NCBI RefSeq assembly: GCF_038443675.1
Contig: NZ_CP151762.1
Span: 806,001 to 870,000, forward strand
Source: Yoonia sp. G8-12
Lineage (GTDB): Bacteria > Pseudomonadota > Alphaproteobacteria > Rhodobacterales > Rhodobacteraceae
Direction: 5' to 3'
DNA length: 64,000 nt
Of this stretch, positions 52,529 through 60,702 are shown in pieces. A program made the translations under genes and the position numbers. The notes below the pieces were generated by a model. That model saw nothing but the letters and a program-made list of their open reading frames with translations. It ran no database searches and had not been told where the DNA came from. Positions within the stretch are counted from its first letter, which is position 1. Each line of letters starts with the position of its first letter.

Positions 52529-53161
52529 TCAGATGTCGATCCGTTCTGCAATGCTTAACGCATCTTCCAGCTCAACGCCCAGATAACGCACCGTGCTATC
52601 TACCTTCGTGTGGCCAAGCAAAAGCTGCACGGCGCGAAGGTTGCCCGTTTTGCGGTAAATCTCCGCAGCTTTGGTGCGGCGCATCGAGTGTGTGCCGTAT
52701 CCGCTGGGTTCCAGACCAATCGCTGTCACCCAGTCACGCACAAGTCGACCATATTGTCGTGTTGAGATATGCGGACGGTCATGAAAACGGCTCGGGAACA
52801 TAAAGCGGCTTCCGATCATCTCGAGTGATCTTGCCCATGCAATGACGCTATCCCTCGTGTTTTCAGTCAGTTCAAACTGAACTGGTTTTTTGGTTTTGCT
52901 TTGGATCACTGACACCCGTTCACGCACGCGATTGTCCTTCACCAAATCCGTTACGGCGAGAGTGACCAGATCGCAACCCCGAAGTTTGCTATCAATTGCG
53001 ACGTTAAACAGCGCAAGGTCGCGAAGATAACCTGCAAGTTCGAGCCGGGCACGTATTGCCCACACTTGTTTGGGAAGCAGCGGTCGTTTCTGACCTATTA
53101 TCCGCCCTTTGTTCCATGCTTTGTGTTTTGGGGTGACTGCGGGAAGTTGGACTCTTGGCAT
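52529..53161 (-). CDS. Tyrosine-type site-specific recombinase (short integrase)
   Basis: 210 residues from ATG 53161 (MPRVQLPAV). Catalytic set: Arg in DSKLRGCDLVTL (about 60), HSMRRTKAAEIYRKTG (His and Arg about 155-158), LLGHTKVDSTVRYLGV with the second His and the Tyr nucleophile (about 190). It lacks a long N-terminal arm-binding domain, as in the small integrases common on alphaproteobacterial islands and plasmids. It lies inside the region bounded by the 172-bp inverted repeats and supports mobility. Confidence 0.88.
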   Translation of the reverse strand: MPRVQLPAVTPKHKAWNKGRIIGQKRPLLPKQVWAIRARLELAGYLRDLALFNVAIDSKLRGCDLVTLAVTDLVKDNRVRERVSVIQSKTKKPVQFELTENTRDSVIAWARSLEMIGSRFMFPSRFHDRPHISTRQYGRLVRDWVTAIGLEPSGYGTHSMRRTKAAEIYRKTGNLRAVQLLLGHTKVDSTVRYLGVELEDALSIAERIDI

Positions 53162-53527
53162 TATATGCCCTCCAATCCTCCCTCCAAACCCAGACATCAG
53201 CATAGCGCTGACAACAAGAGCATAGCATCCTGTTGAACGGCTGGTGTCCGAAGTCGCTTGCAGGCGGTGTTGCTGCAAATGCATTGGGCCGCGATGAGCC
53301 CAAACTGTACCTCAACTTTTCTTGCTGCGTGCGCTTGCAGCATCAGAAATGCCGCGTGAGAAAGAAAAATGGTGCCTCCTCGCGGAGGAAACAACGTTCG
53401 TTCATGCAGACTGCAGCGAGGATTTACACGTTTTTATGGATTGCATCTGAAATCCCTGGAGCCGGTTTGGACTGCACCGAGACGCACATATGTTAGTAAA
53501 ATTGGTAGCTGCAGCGCGCACCTCCTT
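53162..53527. repeat. Non-coding stretch with a decayed repeat
   Basis: Between the integrase and AraC genes. About 53230-53410 contains a degenerate element whose minus-strand reading (FLSHAAF ... AHAARKVEVQFGL) resembles the plus-strand reading at 60.5 kb (FFAHAAF ... ARAARKLNSHSGL), so both derive from one repeat family. GGTGCCTCCTCGCGGAGG near 53382 can form a hairpin. No gene is supported. Confidence 0.5.
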
Positions 53528-54673
53528 TCACTCCTTAGACCGCACCGCTGCCTCTCGAAACCCTTTGGGCGTCATGCCTGTTTCCCGTTTGAACGCTTTG
53601 TAAAACGTTGAACGCGAGTTGAAACCGACATCCAACGAGACCGTCAATGAGTTTGCCAATCCCTTAGCAATGAGCGGTTTGGCAGCCTCAATCCGGTGAT
53701 GCGCGATAAAGTCGAAGAACGTTGACCCGATTTGTTCATTGAGCGTTTGGGAAATCTGATTAGGCAATGCGCCCACATGGCGGGATAGTTTTTGCAAAGA
53801 AAGGTTCGGATCAAGATACAACGCATCCTGTGTCATCGCTGATCTAATCCGCCTCGCAAGCTGTTCCGCGTATGCGTCTGTCAAAGCAGATCGCGCATAC
53901 TTTGGCTCTGACGGGTCATTTGACGGCGCCGGACCTTCGATCTCCGCTTCTGGTGGTGCAATCGATGCAAAGGCCACAACGAACAACAGCAGGCAGGCCG
54001 TCAGGACGTAGATAAGCTCCTTAACGACGACCTGATCGAACCCTGTATTATCAGCAACAAATGTGAATGCGGTCGCAGCCCATAAAGCAACAAGAGACAC
54101 CACAAACCAGTCGAGCCAACGCAATTCGCGGTCGTCCAGATTGGAATAAAGCGACCGCAGTTTAGACCGGTAGTCGCGCAATCGTCTAAGTGTCGCGAAG
54201 AGATATAAACAAGATGAACCCACCCAACAGAAAATCAGGATGAACGTGGACAGAACAAGCGTTGCAGGTGCAAACCCCGCTGGCAGTTCACCCGCGATAA
54301 ACATCGCAGTTTTGGCTTGGGCTGGCTGCAACCAGTAGCCGAGCATGACCATGCCGCCTACGACAGGCAAAACGATGTCGCGCCGACGTATCGTCGAAGG
54401 CTGGAGGTCGGTCGTCTTTGCAGACACGTAGAAGAATACTGCGGGCGACAGAACGAGCAGCAGCACCAAAACTACCGGTAAGTAAAAGCCGTACATCGAT
54501 GGGGCGAAGGCAAACACAAGTGGTGTGGAAACGATACCGCCGAATACGCCAAAGACCAACATGAGATAAAAACGCGCATGCCTGTCTTGAACGCTACGGA
54601 GCGCGGACATCACGCCTGCCAGCGCGATGCCCAAGCAGGCAGCAGAAAGGGCAATGGTTCCATCGGTATGCAT
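53528..54673 (-). CDS. AraC-family regulator with seven-helix membrane domain
   Basis: About 381 residues from ATG 54673; TTG 54691 would add six. Seven hydrophobic segments occupy roughly residues 5-235, then a linker (PPEAEIEGPAPSNDPSEPK) and a C-terminal AraC DNA-binding domain with SLQKLSRHVGALPNQISQTLNEQ and SLDVGFNSRSTFYKAFKRETGMTPKGFRE. Such membrane-anchored AraC proteins likely sense an envelope or membrane signal. Divergent from a membrane protein and mipA, the likely regulon. Confidence 0.85.
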   Translation of the reverse strand: MHTDGTIALSAACLGIALAGVMSALRSVQDRHARFYLMLVFGVFGGIVSTPLVFAFAPSMYGFYLPVVLVLLLVLSPAVFFYVSAKTTDLQPSTIRRRDIVLPVVGGMVMLGYWLQPAQAKTAMFIAGELPAGFAPATLVLSTFILIFCWVGSSCLYLFATLRRLRDYRSKLRSLYSNLDDRELRWLDWFVVSLVALWAATAFTFVADNTGFDQVVVKELIYVLTACLLLFVVAFASIAPPEAEIEGPAPSNDPSEPKYARSALTDAYAEQLARRIRSAMTQDALYLDPNLSLQKLSRHVGALPNQISQTLNEQIGSTFFDFIAHHRIEAAKPLIAKGLANSLTVSLDVGFNSRSTFYKAFKRETGMTPKGFREAAVRSKE

Positions 54674-54857
54674 GCTGATTGATAGGCCCAATCCCCTACC
54701 AGCATCAATGCTCCGCCAACATCATTGTCCGAAGTGTCACTGCGGACACTCAAAGTGTACGCGCCGTCCCGCACGGACGAAAGGCCGGAATCTCTATGTC
54801 AGAGAGGGTTCAAATTTCACGGCCATCGATGTTCGGCCACAGCCGCAGAGAACCCCA

Positions 54858-55553
54858 ATGATTATTCTTGTGACACTCACCACCATCGCCCACATCGCAT
54901 CCGGTGCCATCGCCGTTTTGATGGGCGCCATCACACTCGCCGTCCGAAAAGGTGCGAGATCACACGTCAACGCTGGCCGCGTTTTCACCGTTTGTATGGG
55001 GCTCTCATCACTTCTCGGTGCGATCCTTGGACTGATCAAGTTTGAAACTTTCTACATCACGTTTCATGCAGGTGTGCTTGGGATGACGTTGGTGCTGAGC
55101 GGTTGGTTGCTGGCAAGGTCGCAGAGCGGGCATCGCAAAGGTTCGTTTGTTGCCCTTGGGTGTGTGAACTTTCTAAATACCGCGGGCTTGGTTACTGCCG
55201 GATTCTGCGCTCTTACCTTGCCAGAACAAACTCTGCGTGGATTTGCCGCCGCCGACTATTTTTTTCTGGCGGGCATGGCGGGCATCGCCTTGGTCAACGA
55301 CCTTGTCATTCTCTTGCGCAAGGCCCTGTCTGATAGACATCGGATCGCACAACACCTGTGGCGCATGTGTCTGGGGTTTTTCATCGCAGCCGGTTCTGCG
55401 TTCACTGGGCCGGGAGCGAGCATTTTCCCAAAGGTCGTGCGTGACAGCGGTCTTCTGTCGCTGCCTGAATTCACAATCATCGCGCTCATGCTGTTTTGGC
55501 TTGTCCGGATCCTGTTTGGGAGACGCCGCCGGCCACTCCTGACGCGGCATTGA
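54858..55553 (+). CDS. Predicted membrane protein, DUF2306-like
   Basis: 231 residues from ATG 54858; the frame extends back 77 codons across the AraC gene but without sense. Six to seven hydrophobic segments beginning MIILVTLTTIAHIASGAIAVLMGAI, with NAGRVFTVCMGLSSLLGAI and IAQHLWRMCLGFFIAAGSAF; His and Arg residues in the helices recall DUF2306, though the match is not firm. Follows the AraC gene divergently and precedes mipA, so it is probably part of the same regulated module. Confidence 0.65.
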   Translation: MIILVTLTTIAHIASGAIAVLMGAITLAVRKGARSHVNAGRVFTVCMGLSSLLGAILGLIKFETFYITFHAGVLGMTLVLSGWLLARSQSGHRKGSFVALGCVNFLNTAGLVTAGFCALTLPEQTLRGFAAADYFFLAGMAGIALVNDLVILLRKALSDRHRIAQHLWRMCLGFFIAAGSAFTGPGASIFPKVVRDSGLLSLPEFTIIALMLFWLVRILFGRRRRPLLTRH

Positions 55554-55679
55554 CGCACGACACCAACACGCTGCTCCGCGCAAAGCGCAAACATCCTCAA
55601 TTCTCCAACCAAGGGTTCAACTCACTGAGCCTCCAAACTTCACCAACGCGCATGAATGCGCTCAAAGAAAGACAAGACT

Positions 55680-56520
55680 ATGAAACATATTACAACAATC
55701 GCTGCGACCATGCTGGTCATTCTACCCGTTAGCGTCTTCGCGCAAGACGCCGCAGAAAACGCTGCAGAAGACACCTTCTCTGGGCACGGTATCTTTTTCA
55801 CCGTCTCTGGGGGTGGTCTCTGCGCCATCGTTCCTTGGCAGTGGCGAGACTTCGGTCTACGCGCTCCCAAATATCTCGGTTGCCATTGGCGACCGCCTAG
55901 ATGTCTCCTTGCTCGATGGGGTGTCATATGATGTCTACAAGGACGACAATCTTACCGCAGGGGCAGCCTTAACATATGATTTTGGCCGCGAAGATATCCC
56001 TTCCGACCACGCGCTGTTGCTGTCCAGCGCCCCAAATTCAGAGATCGCTGGACTGGGTGACATTGAAGAGACCGCCGAAGTCGGTGCATACATCGAATAC
56101 ATCTACGGGAACATGCTAGCCACGCTTGAGATACGCAAAGGTGTCGACGGCGGACATGACGGGATCGTTGGAGACGTTGATGTCACTTACAACGCGCCCG
56201 TCGAGATCTTCGGCAAGCAATCTGTCATCTCTTTTGGCCCGAAGGCCAGTTTCTCAGATGACAGCTATGCAAGCACTTTCTTTGATGTCTCCGCCGCACA
56301 ATCCGCAGCCTCCGGCATCAGTGAATATGATGCAGACGGTGGTCTCATGTCGTACGGTTTGCATGCGTCCGCTTACGTGCCTCTCAATCAGAATGTAGCA
56401 CTTGTTGGATTTGCGGCGTTTGACCAACTCACTGGAGACGTGGGCGACTCTTCGATTGTGCAAGAGCGCGGGTCAGATGAGCAGGTGACCGCCGGGCTTT
56501 TGATCAACTACACCTTTTGA
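55680..56520 (+). pseudogene. MipA/OmpV-family outer membrane protein, frameshifted
   Basis: From ATG 55680: signal peptide (HITTIAATMLVILPVSVFAQ) and the mature start, to FFTVSGGG; the frame shifts in the G5 run at 55809-55813 and continues VSAPSFLGSGETSVYALPNISVAIGDRLDVSLLDGV to 56520, ending in NYTF with the terminal Phe expected for BAM substrates. A +2 or -1 correction gives one ~280-residue protein. MipA proteins are outer-membrane barrels that link to MltA and murein synthesis in E. coli, or confer antibiotic response elsewhere. Downstream of the membrane AraC module. Confidence 0.8.
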
Positions 56521-56549
56521 TGATTTGAAGGGCGAAGAGGGTAACACCC

Positions 56550-56714
56550 ATGATTGAGTTCAAATATCTTTGTATCAATGTGATCTTGGTTATGGTTGTT
56601 GCCTTCGCCGGCCACGTGAGCGTCGCGCCGCTGTCCTTGCAAAAGGGAAAATGGCCCACGGATGACGCGCTCTACCATCACGCTTCTGAAGCCGCTGCAG
56701 TATCGAGGACGTAG
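56550..56714 (+). CDS. Possible small secreted or membrane-anchored protein
   Basis: 54 codons starting ATG 56550 behind GAGGG. A hydrophobic segment (about 8-22, INVILVMVVAFAG) could be a signal anchor, followed by a short polar tail (KGKWPTDDALYHHASE). It begins 29 bases after mipA and could be co-transcribed. No homology recognised; could be chance. Confidence 0.35.
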   Translation: MIEFKYLCINVILVMVVAFAGHVSVAPLSLQKGKWPTDDALYHHASEAAAVSRT

Positions 56715-56852
56715 GCGCGCCCCTCTAAGGGAACGTCTGACATGGCTGTAAATTTCGATCCGGGCATATGAATCCGAGCATCGTTTTCGCCACCGTCCTG
56801 CAAACCAATCTTTGTACTGCGCACCACCAAATTCAAGCCAAGGAGAAGGCAA

Positions 56853-57413
56853 ATGACAAACGCTCTAAAACAACGGATTATTGGCCTTTGTATTCTGTTA
56901 GCATTTCCGCTTTTCGGCGGCGGACAAGCGATGTTGGGCACCGAGTTACACGGGCTTGGCCTATTCTTGTGTCTGATCAATTCGCTCGTTGTGATTTTAG
57001 CCGGGTTCATGATGCGTTCGGTCATGGCAACATCTGCGCCACGAAGCGGAGACATCTATTTTGGTACCCGTATCGTTGAGGGCTTGTTCTTGGGACTAAG
57101 CGTCTTGGGTGTTCATGGGAGTTTCCTGGGTCTGACGATGACCAGCAACACCCTCTACCAGATTGCGATGACTGTGCTTGGCCTCGGCAGCTTGCCGATG
57201 TGTCGCTGGCTGATCGGTTCAAATTTCGTACCGAAGTGGCTCGAAACATCGGGTTTTGTAGGATATCTATGTCTCGTTGCCGCGATGGGCGCCGCGGCAT
57301 ACGGCGCCGAGACGGCGTCGGTGGCACTGTTGCTGCCAGGAGCCGTATTCGAGGTCTCGTTTGGTCTTTTTCTCGCTCTGCGAGGCCGGAAGTATGTGCG
57401 GCAAAGTCTATAG
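56853..57413 (+). CDS. Predicted six-helix membrane protein, DUF4386-like
   Basis: 186 residues. Hydrophobic segments at about 8-26, 33-52, 75-95, 100-120, 130-150 and 157-177. Pattern GTRIVEGLFLGLSVLG, followed by YQIAMTVLGLGSLPMCRWLIGSNFVPKWL, is typical of DUF4386 (function unknown). AAGGAG lies before the ATG. Stands alone between the mipA unit and the VOC gene. Confidence 0.6.
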   Translation: MTNALKQRIIGLCILLAFPLFGGGQAMLGTELHGLGLFLCLINSLVVILAGFMMRSVMATSAPRSGDIYFGTRIVEGLFLGLSVLGVHGSFLGLTMTSNTLYQIAMTVLGLGSLPMCRWLIGSNFVPKWLETSGFVGYLCLVAAMGAAAYGAETASVALLLPGAVFEVSFGLFLALRGRKYVRQSL

Positions 57414-57479
57414 AATGACTATTCCTGCGGCTTCGCGCCTCGCCACAGGGCCAATCTGACAAACTGACGGTGCCAAATT

Positions 57480-57498
57480 AATGGGTCCTGACCCCATT
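57480..57498. repeat. REP-like palindrome
   Basis: AATGGGTCCTGACCCCATT is a near-perfect palindrome of the type found around REP sequences and IS200-like or RAYT transposases. The 232-base gap around it (57414-57645) holds no gene. Single copy in this window. Confidence 0.4.
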
Positions 57499-57645
57499 CC
57501 TCTCACGGCCCAGAGCTGCCATTGGCGCCCCGTGGAGTGAACGGCTGGTCTGAGCCTCGTTGACCAATGCTGCACTTCCCACCAACGTCCGCTTAGGGAT
57601 ATTCCTCCCAATCACCAGGTCAACGAGCCAGTCTCAGTGCGACAC

Positions 57646-58002
57646 CTAATCAGAGAGACATATTTTGTTTCCATCCAGATCCCGGACATAAGCAGAGAAC
57701 TTGGGCCCACGCTGGTGCGGCGCTCCCTCGCAGGTGCCCCCGAGCTCTATGGCCAAAGCGTACATTCTCCTGACATCCTCTTCGCCGCCAACACAAAACC
57801 CAACCATTGTTCCGTTACCGTTGGTCGCAGGCATTTCATCAAAGGGTTTGGCCGCAGCGAAGGCAAAATCCGCACCAAGCCAGTAAGTCATTCTGTCTGA
57901 GGGTGACATGCTTTGAAGGCCCGACTGCGCAAAGAGCGCGTTGTAGAAGGTTTTTGCAGCGGCCATGTCGTTCGTTCCTACAACAAAGTAGTTCATTTTC
58001 AT
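57646..58002 (-). CDS. VOC-family (glyoxalase-fold) protein
   Basis: 118 residues. MKMNYFVVGTNDMAAAKTFYNALF and KFSAYVRDLDGNKICLSD are the two ends of the vicinal-oxygen-chelate fold used by glyoxalases, dioxygenases and bleomycin-type resistance proteins. Substrate unknown. GGAGA lies before the ATG. Divergent from the WYL regulator 96 bases away, which probably controls it. Confidence 0.8.
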   Translation of the reverse strand: MKMNYFVVGTNDMAAAKTFYNALFAQSGLQSMSPSDRMTYWLGADFAFAAAKPFDEMPATNGNGTMVGFCVGGEEDVRRMYALAIELGGTCEGAPHQRGPKFSAYVRDLDGNKICLSD

Positions 58003-58098
58003 CGTTTCATCTCCTGTGTGCCAGTCGCTTCAGCCCGGCGTTGTTTCAGTGACTCAGGATATATCGACTAATATGACATTTTATGTCTTATTTGATTC

Positions 58099-58833
58099 AT
58101 GGCACGGACGAATGCGCAAGACAGGCTGAGACGATTGGAGTTGCTTGCAGTTCAGCTCAAGCAGGATGCACATTGTACGGTCAAAGATCTGGCGCAACAG
58201 CATGATGTCAGCGCACGCACGATCGCGCGCGATCTGGCGCTTATGCGGGACCAAGGCATGCAGATCGACGCAGATCGCGGACGTGGAGGCGGTGTGCGCC
58301 TTGACCGAAACTGGGGCGTTGGTCGAATGAACCTGACATATGCCGAGGCGGTCGATCTCCTTATCAGCATCGCAGTTGCGGAGCAGATGAACTCACCGAT
58401 GTTGCTAGCGAACCTCGCATCGGTAAGACGGCAGCTAGTGGCTTCGTTCTCGCCCGAGAAACGCAATAAGGTGAACCGGCTCAAGTCCCGTATCTTGATA
58501 GGTGTCACGGCATCGACTTATGTTCAGGCCGGCGCCAAGGCCCCACCAAAAAGGGTTGTGCAAGCCGTGCATCAGGCCTTTGTCGATCAAAAGGTATTGG
58601 AGCTTCGTTATCAACGAGAAGACGGTGCCATCTCCGACCGGCAAATCGAGCCGCAGTATCTGTTGTTGAAATATCCTATTTGGTACGTCGTTGCGATCGA
58701 TCGTCTGACAGACGAACCAAGGACATTTCGGTGCGATCGGATGCTTGAGGCTTCAATGTGCGAAGCGCGTTTCAAGCTCCTGTCGAAAGAAGCGTTCCAA
58801 CCCTCGTTGGTCGTTGATGACCAGTCGCTGTGA
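58099..58833 (+). CDS. YafY-type regulator (HTH plus WYL domain)
   Basis: 244 residues. DeoR-like winged helix at the N-terminus (CTVKDLAQQHDVSARTIARDLALMRDQGMQIDADRGRGGGVRL), then a WYL-type ligand-sensing domain (VLELRYQREDGAISDRQIEPQYLLLKYPIWYVVAIDR, with PIWYVVA as the WYL core). Divergent from the VOC gene. WYL proteins respond to nucleic acids or small molecules; the signal here is unknown. Confidence 0.85.
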   Translation: MARTNAQDRLRRLELLAVQLKQDAHCTVKDLAQQHDVSARTIARDLALMRDQGMQIDADRGRGGGVRLDRNWGVGRMNLTYAEAVDLLISIAVAEQMNSPMLLANLASVRRQLVASFSPEKRNKVNRLKSRILIGVTASTYVQAGAKAPPKRVVQAVHQAFVDQKVLELRYQREDGAISDRQIEPQYLLLKYPIWYVVAIDRLTDEPRTFRCDRMLEASMCEARFKLLSKEAFQPSLVVDDQSL

Positions 58834-58986
58834 TCGAACCACGGCCGGTCAGCGGGCAGACATTCAATGGCAAATCCGCCCCGCATTCCACACACTGGCG
58901 CGAACCACAGCGAACAACCCTGTGAGCCCAGTTTGACCGATGCTGCAAGATGTACGAACGGCAGCTCCGACGCCAAAGTTTACAGG

Positions 58987-59988
58987 TCAAAGCCTGAACA
59001 ACCCAAGGTGTTCGACAACTTCGCGTTTGGTAGCGTTTGTTCGGTCTCGTGCAATCTCCGTACCTTTTCTAATAACGTCTAAGACATAGGCGGGGTCTTT
59101 CGACAGTTGCGCTCTTCGCGTCCGAATAGGAGCAAGCAGCTCTTGCAGTATGCCGTCCAGTCGTTTTTTAACCACTCCGTCGCCAAGCCCGCCTCGCTGG
59201 TACTTTGCCGTCAGCTCTTCAACAGCGTTCTTGTCTTCATCAAACGCGTCCAGATACGCGAAGACAACATTGCCTTCGACCTGGCCGGGGTCTTCGACGC
59301 GCAAATGGTTCGGATCGGTAAACATCGCTTTGACGGCGGCGCTGATTTGATCTGGCGATGCCGAAAGTGGAATAGCGTTGCCACCTGATTTAGACATCTT
59401 CGCTTTGCCGTCGATGCCGGGTAGCCGTCCGGCCTTTGGGATAACAGCGACGGCCTCGGGAAGTACCTTTCGGTTAGCGGTGGAATTGATCCGACGCACT
59501 ATCTCATTGGTCTGTTCTATGAGTGGCGCTTGGTCGTCGCCCACTGGGACCACGGTTGCTTTGAATGCAGTGATATCAGCGGCTTGTGCCGCCGGGTAGC
59601 ATAGAAAGCCCGCAGGTATATCACGGCCAAATCCACGCGTCCGGATTTCATCTTTAATCGTTGGATTGCGTTCTAGGCGGGATACAGTGACGAAGTTGAG
59701 ATACAGCATCGACAGTTCCGCAAGCGCTGGTAGATGCGATTGCAGGCAGATTGTCGTGCGCGTTGGATCGATGCCGACAGCAAGATAATCAAGAGCAACT
59801 TCCATCACGCTGCGTCGTACCTTCTCAGGATTATGAGCGTTATCGGTTAGTGCTTGAGTATCCGCCAGAAGCAAAAATTGCTCATGACTGTCTTGGTACG
59901 CCAAACGGTTTGCAAGCGAACCTGCGTAGTGGCCGATATGAAGAGGCCCCGTCGTGCGGTCTCCGGTAAGAATGACTGGTTTGGTCAT
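58987..59988 (-). CDS. trpS: Tryptophanyl-tRNA synthetase (attenuator-controlled)
   Basis: 333 residues from ATG 59988; the frame reads 13 codons back into the leader but MTKPVILTGDRTTGPLHIGHYAG is the standard start. Class I signatures: HIGH as PLHIGHYAG, KMSKS as KAKMSKSGGN (about 196), and LLLADTQALTD, YPAAQAADITAF, VPVGDDQAPLIEQTNEI for ATP and Trp binding. It sits inside the accessory region, preceded by a tryptophan leader peptide and terminator, so its expression should rise when charged tRNA-Trp falls. It may be a second, possibly inhibitor-tolerant synthetase; a primary trpS elsewhere is not seen here. Confidence 0.92.
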   Translation of the reverse strand: MTKPVILTGDRTTGPLHIGHYAGSLANRLAYQDSHEQFLLLADTQALTDNAHNPEKVRRSVMEVALDYLAVGIDPTRTTICLQSHLPALAELSMLYLNFVTVSRLERNPTIKDEIRTRGFGRDIPAGFLCYPAAQAADITAFKATVVPVGDDQAPLIEQTNEIVRRINSTANRKVLPEAVAVIPKAGRLPGIDGKAKMSKSGGNAIPLSASPDQISAAVKAMFTDPNHLRVEDPGQVEGNVVFAYLDAFDEDKNAVEELTAKYQRGGLGDGVVKKRLDGILQELLAPIRTRRAQLSKDPAYVLDVIRKGTEIARDRTNATKREVVEHLGLFRL

Positions 59989-60032
59989 GAGCATGTCCTC
60001 GTTGAGAAGAGGTACCGCAGGACGCATGAAAA

Positions 60033-60059
60033 CAAAAAAGGCCGCCCAAACGGCGACCT
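60033..60059 (-). terminator. Attenuator terminator of trpS
   Basis: On the minus strand AGGTCGCC (60059-60052) pairs with GGCGGCCT (60046-60039; one T-G pair) around a five-base loop, followed by T6 GTTTT. It stands 45 bases before the trpS ATG and after the Trp leader peptide, so it is a conditional terminator. The alternative partner of AGGTCGCC is GGCGACT at 60084-60078. Confidence 0.85.
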
Positions 60060-60084
60060 CGGAATAAAATACTGCCCAGTCGCC

Positions 60085-60135
60085 TTATGAGGAGACCAGC
60101 CACCAAAAGTTCGAGATGATTTTTGTGCTTTCCAT
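60085..60135 (-). CDS. Tryptophan leader peptide (attenuator) of trpS
   Basis: Sixteen codons, MESTKIISNFWWLVSS then TAA, with tandem Trp codons 11-12 (60105-60100). The segment GGCGACT (60084-60078) directly after the stop pairs with the 5' arm of the terminator. A ribosome stalled at the Trp codons would leave it free (antiterminator forms); one reaching the stop would cover it (terminator forms). Geometry matches classic trp attenuation. No strong ribosome site visible apart from TTAGAGGA 16 bases upstream of the ATG. Confidence 0.82.
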   Translation of the reverse strand: MESTKIISNFWWLVSS

Positions 60136-60248
60136 AGAACTGCGTGTAATCCTCTAACCAAGGTCGGTCAATACGGCATCGCTTATATAGGGATTGAGCG
60201 TCTGAAGCGGACTCTCGCGCATCCGCAGCGAATTCACCCTCTGTCCCT

Positions 60249-60421
60249 CGCCTAGTTGGTCGAGATCCGGTCGCAGCGAAAGGACAGTCTGAAATCTCAC
60301 GGGTTTGGTGCTCGTGAACGGCCAGTCTGGGGAAATCTGCTGCGCCGCCGAATTTCTCGCGCGGCATCTGCGAAGCGTTTCTGCGTCAGCAAAAGCCGCG
60401 TGAGCAAAAGGCAGCATAGTC
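60249..60421 (-). repeat. Right copy of the ~172-bp inverted repeat
   Basis: Inverted counterpart of 48141-48312 with a few mismatches (for example GATGCCG versus GATGCGG and a one-base difference in CGGATCTCG). It lies upstream of the trpS leader and marks the right edge of the accessory region. Confidence 0.85.
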
Positions 60422-60702
60422 CGCATCTTGTAAGTTCGACGTCTGATCTATGCTGCGACATACACGAACGGCCGGTTGAATCGCTGCGCGGAAGCACGAA
60501 CTTTTTCGCTCATGCCGCATTTTTTGCGCTACGCGCGCGTGCAGCGAGAAAACTGAATTCACACAGTGGGCTCACACATGCCGCTGGCTGTGAACCGCAC
60601 CAAAGTCCGGTTTGGGCTACAACCGCAAAAAATATGATAGGCTTAGCGATCTGAGCATGTGCATGGCTTTTCGTGCCTACATTGTCCGCACCCACATCCG
60701 GT
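60422..60702. other. Non-coding relic next to the right repeat
   Basis: Holds a second degenerate repeat (about 60440-60620) related to the one at 53.2-53.4 kb, with GTGCAGCGAGAAAACTGAATTC and paired TGGCTGTGAACCGC-type runs. A long open frame from 60256 runs through it but is repeat-derived, not a gene. No other feature seen. Confidence 0.45.

Noticed and set aside
60256..60654. 132-codon frame beginning in the right inverted repeat
   Set aside because: Runs across two repeat relics; the matching left repeat supports no equivalent protein, so it is repeat-derived.
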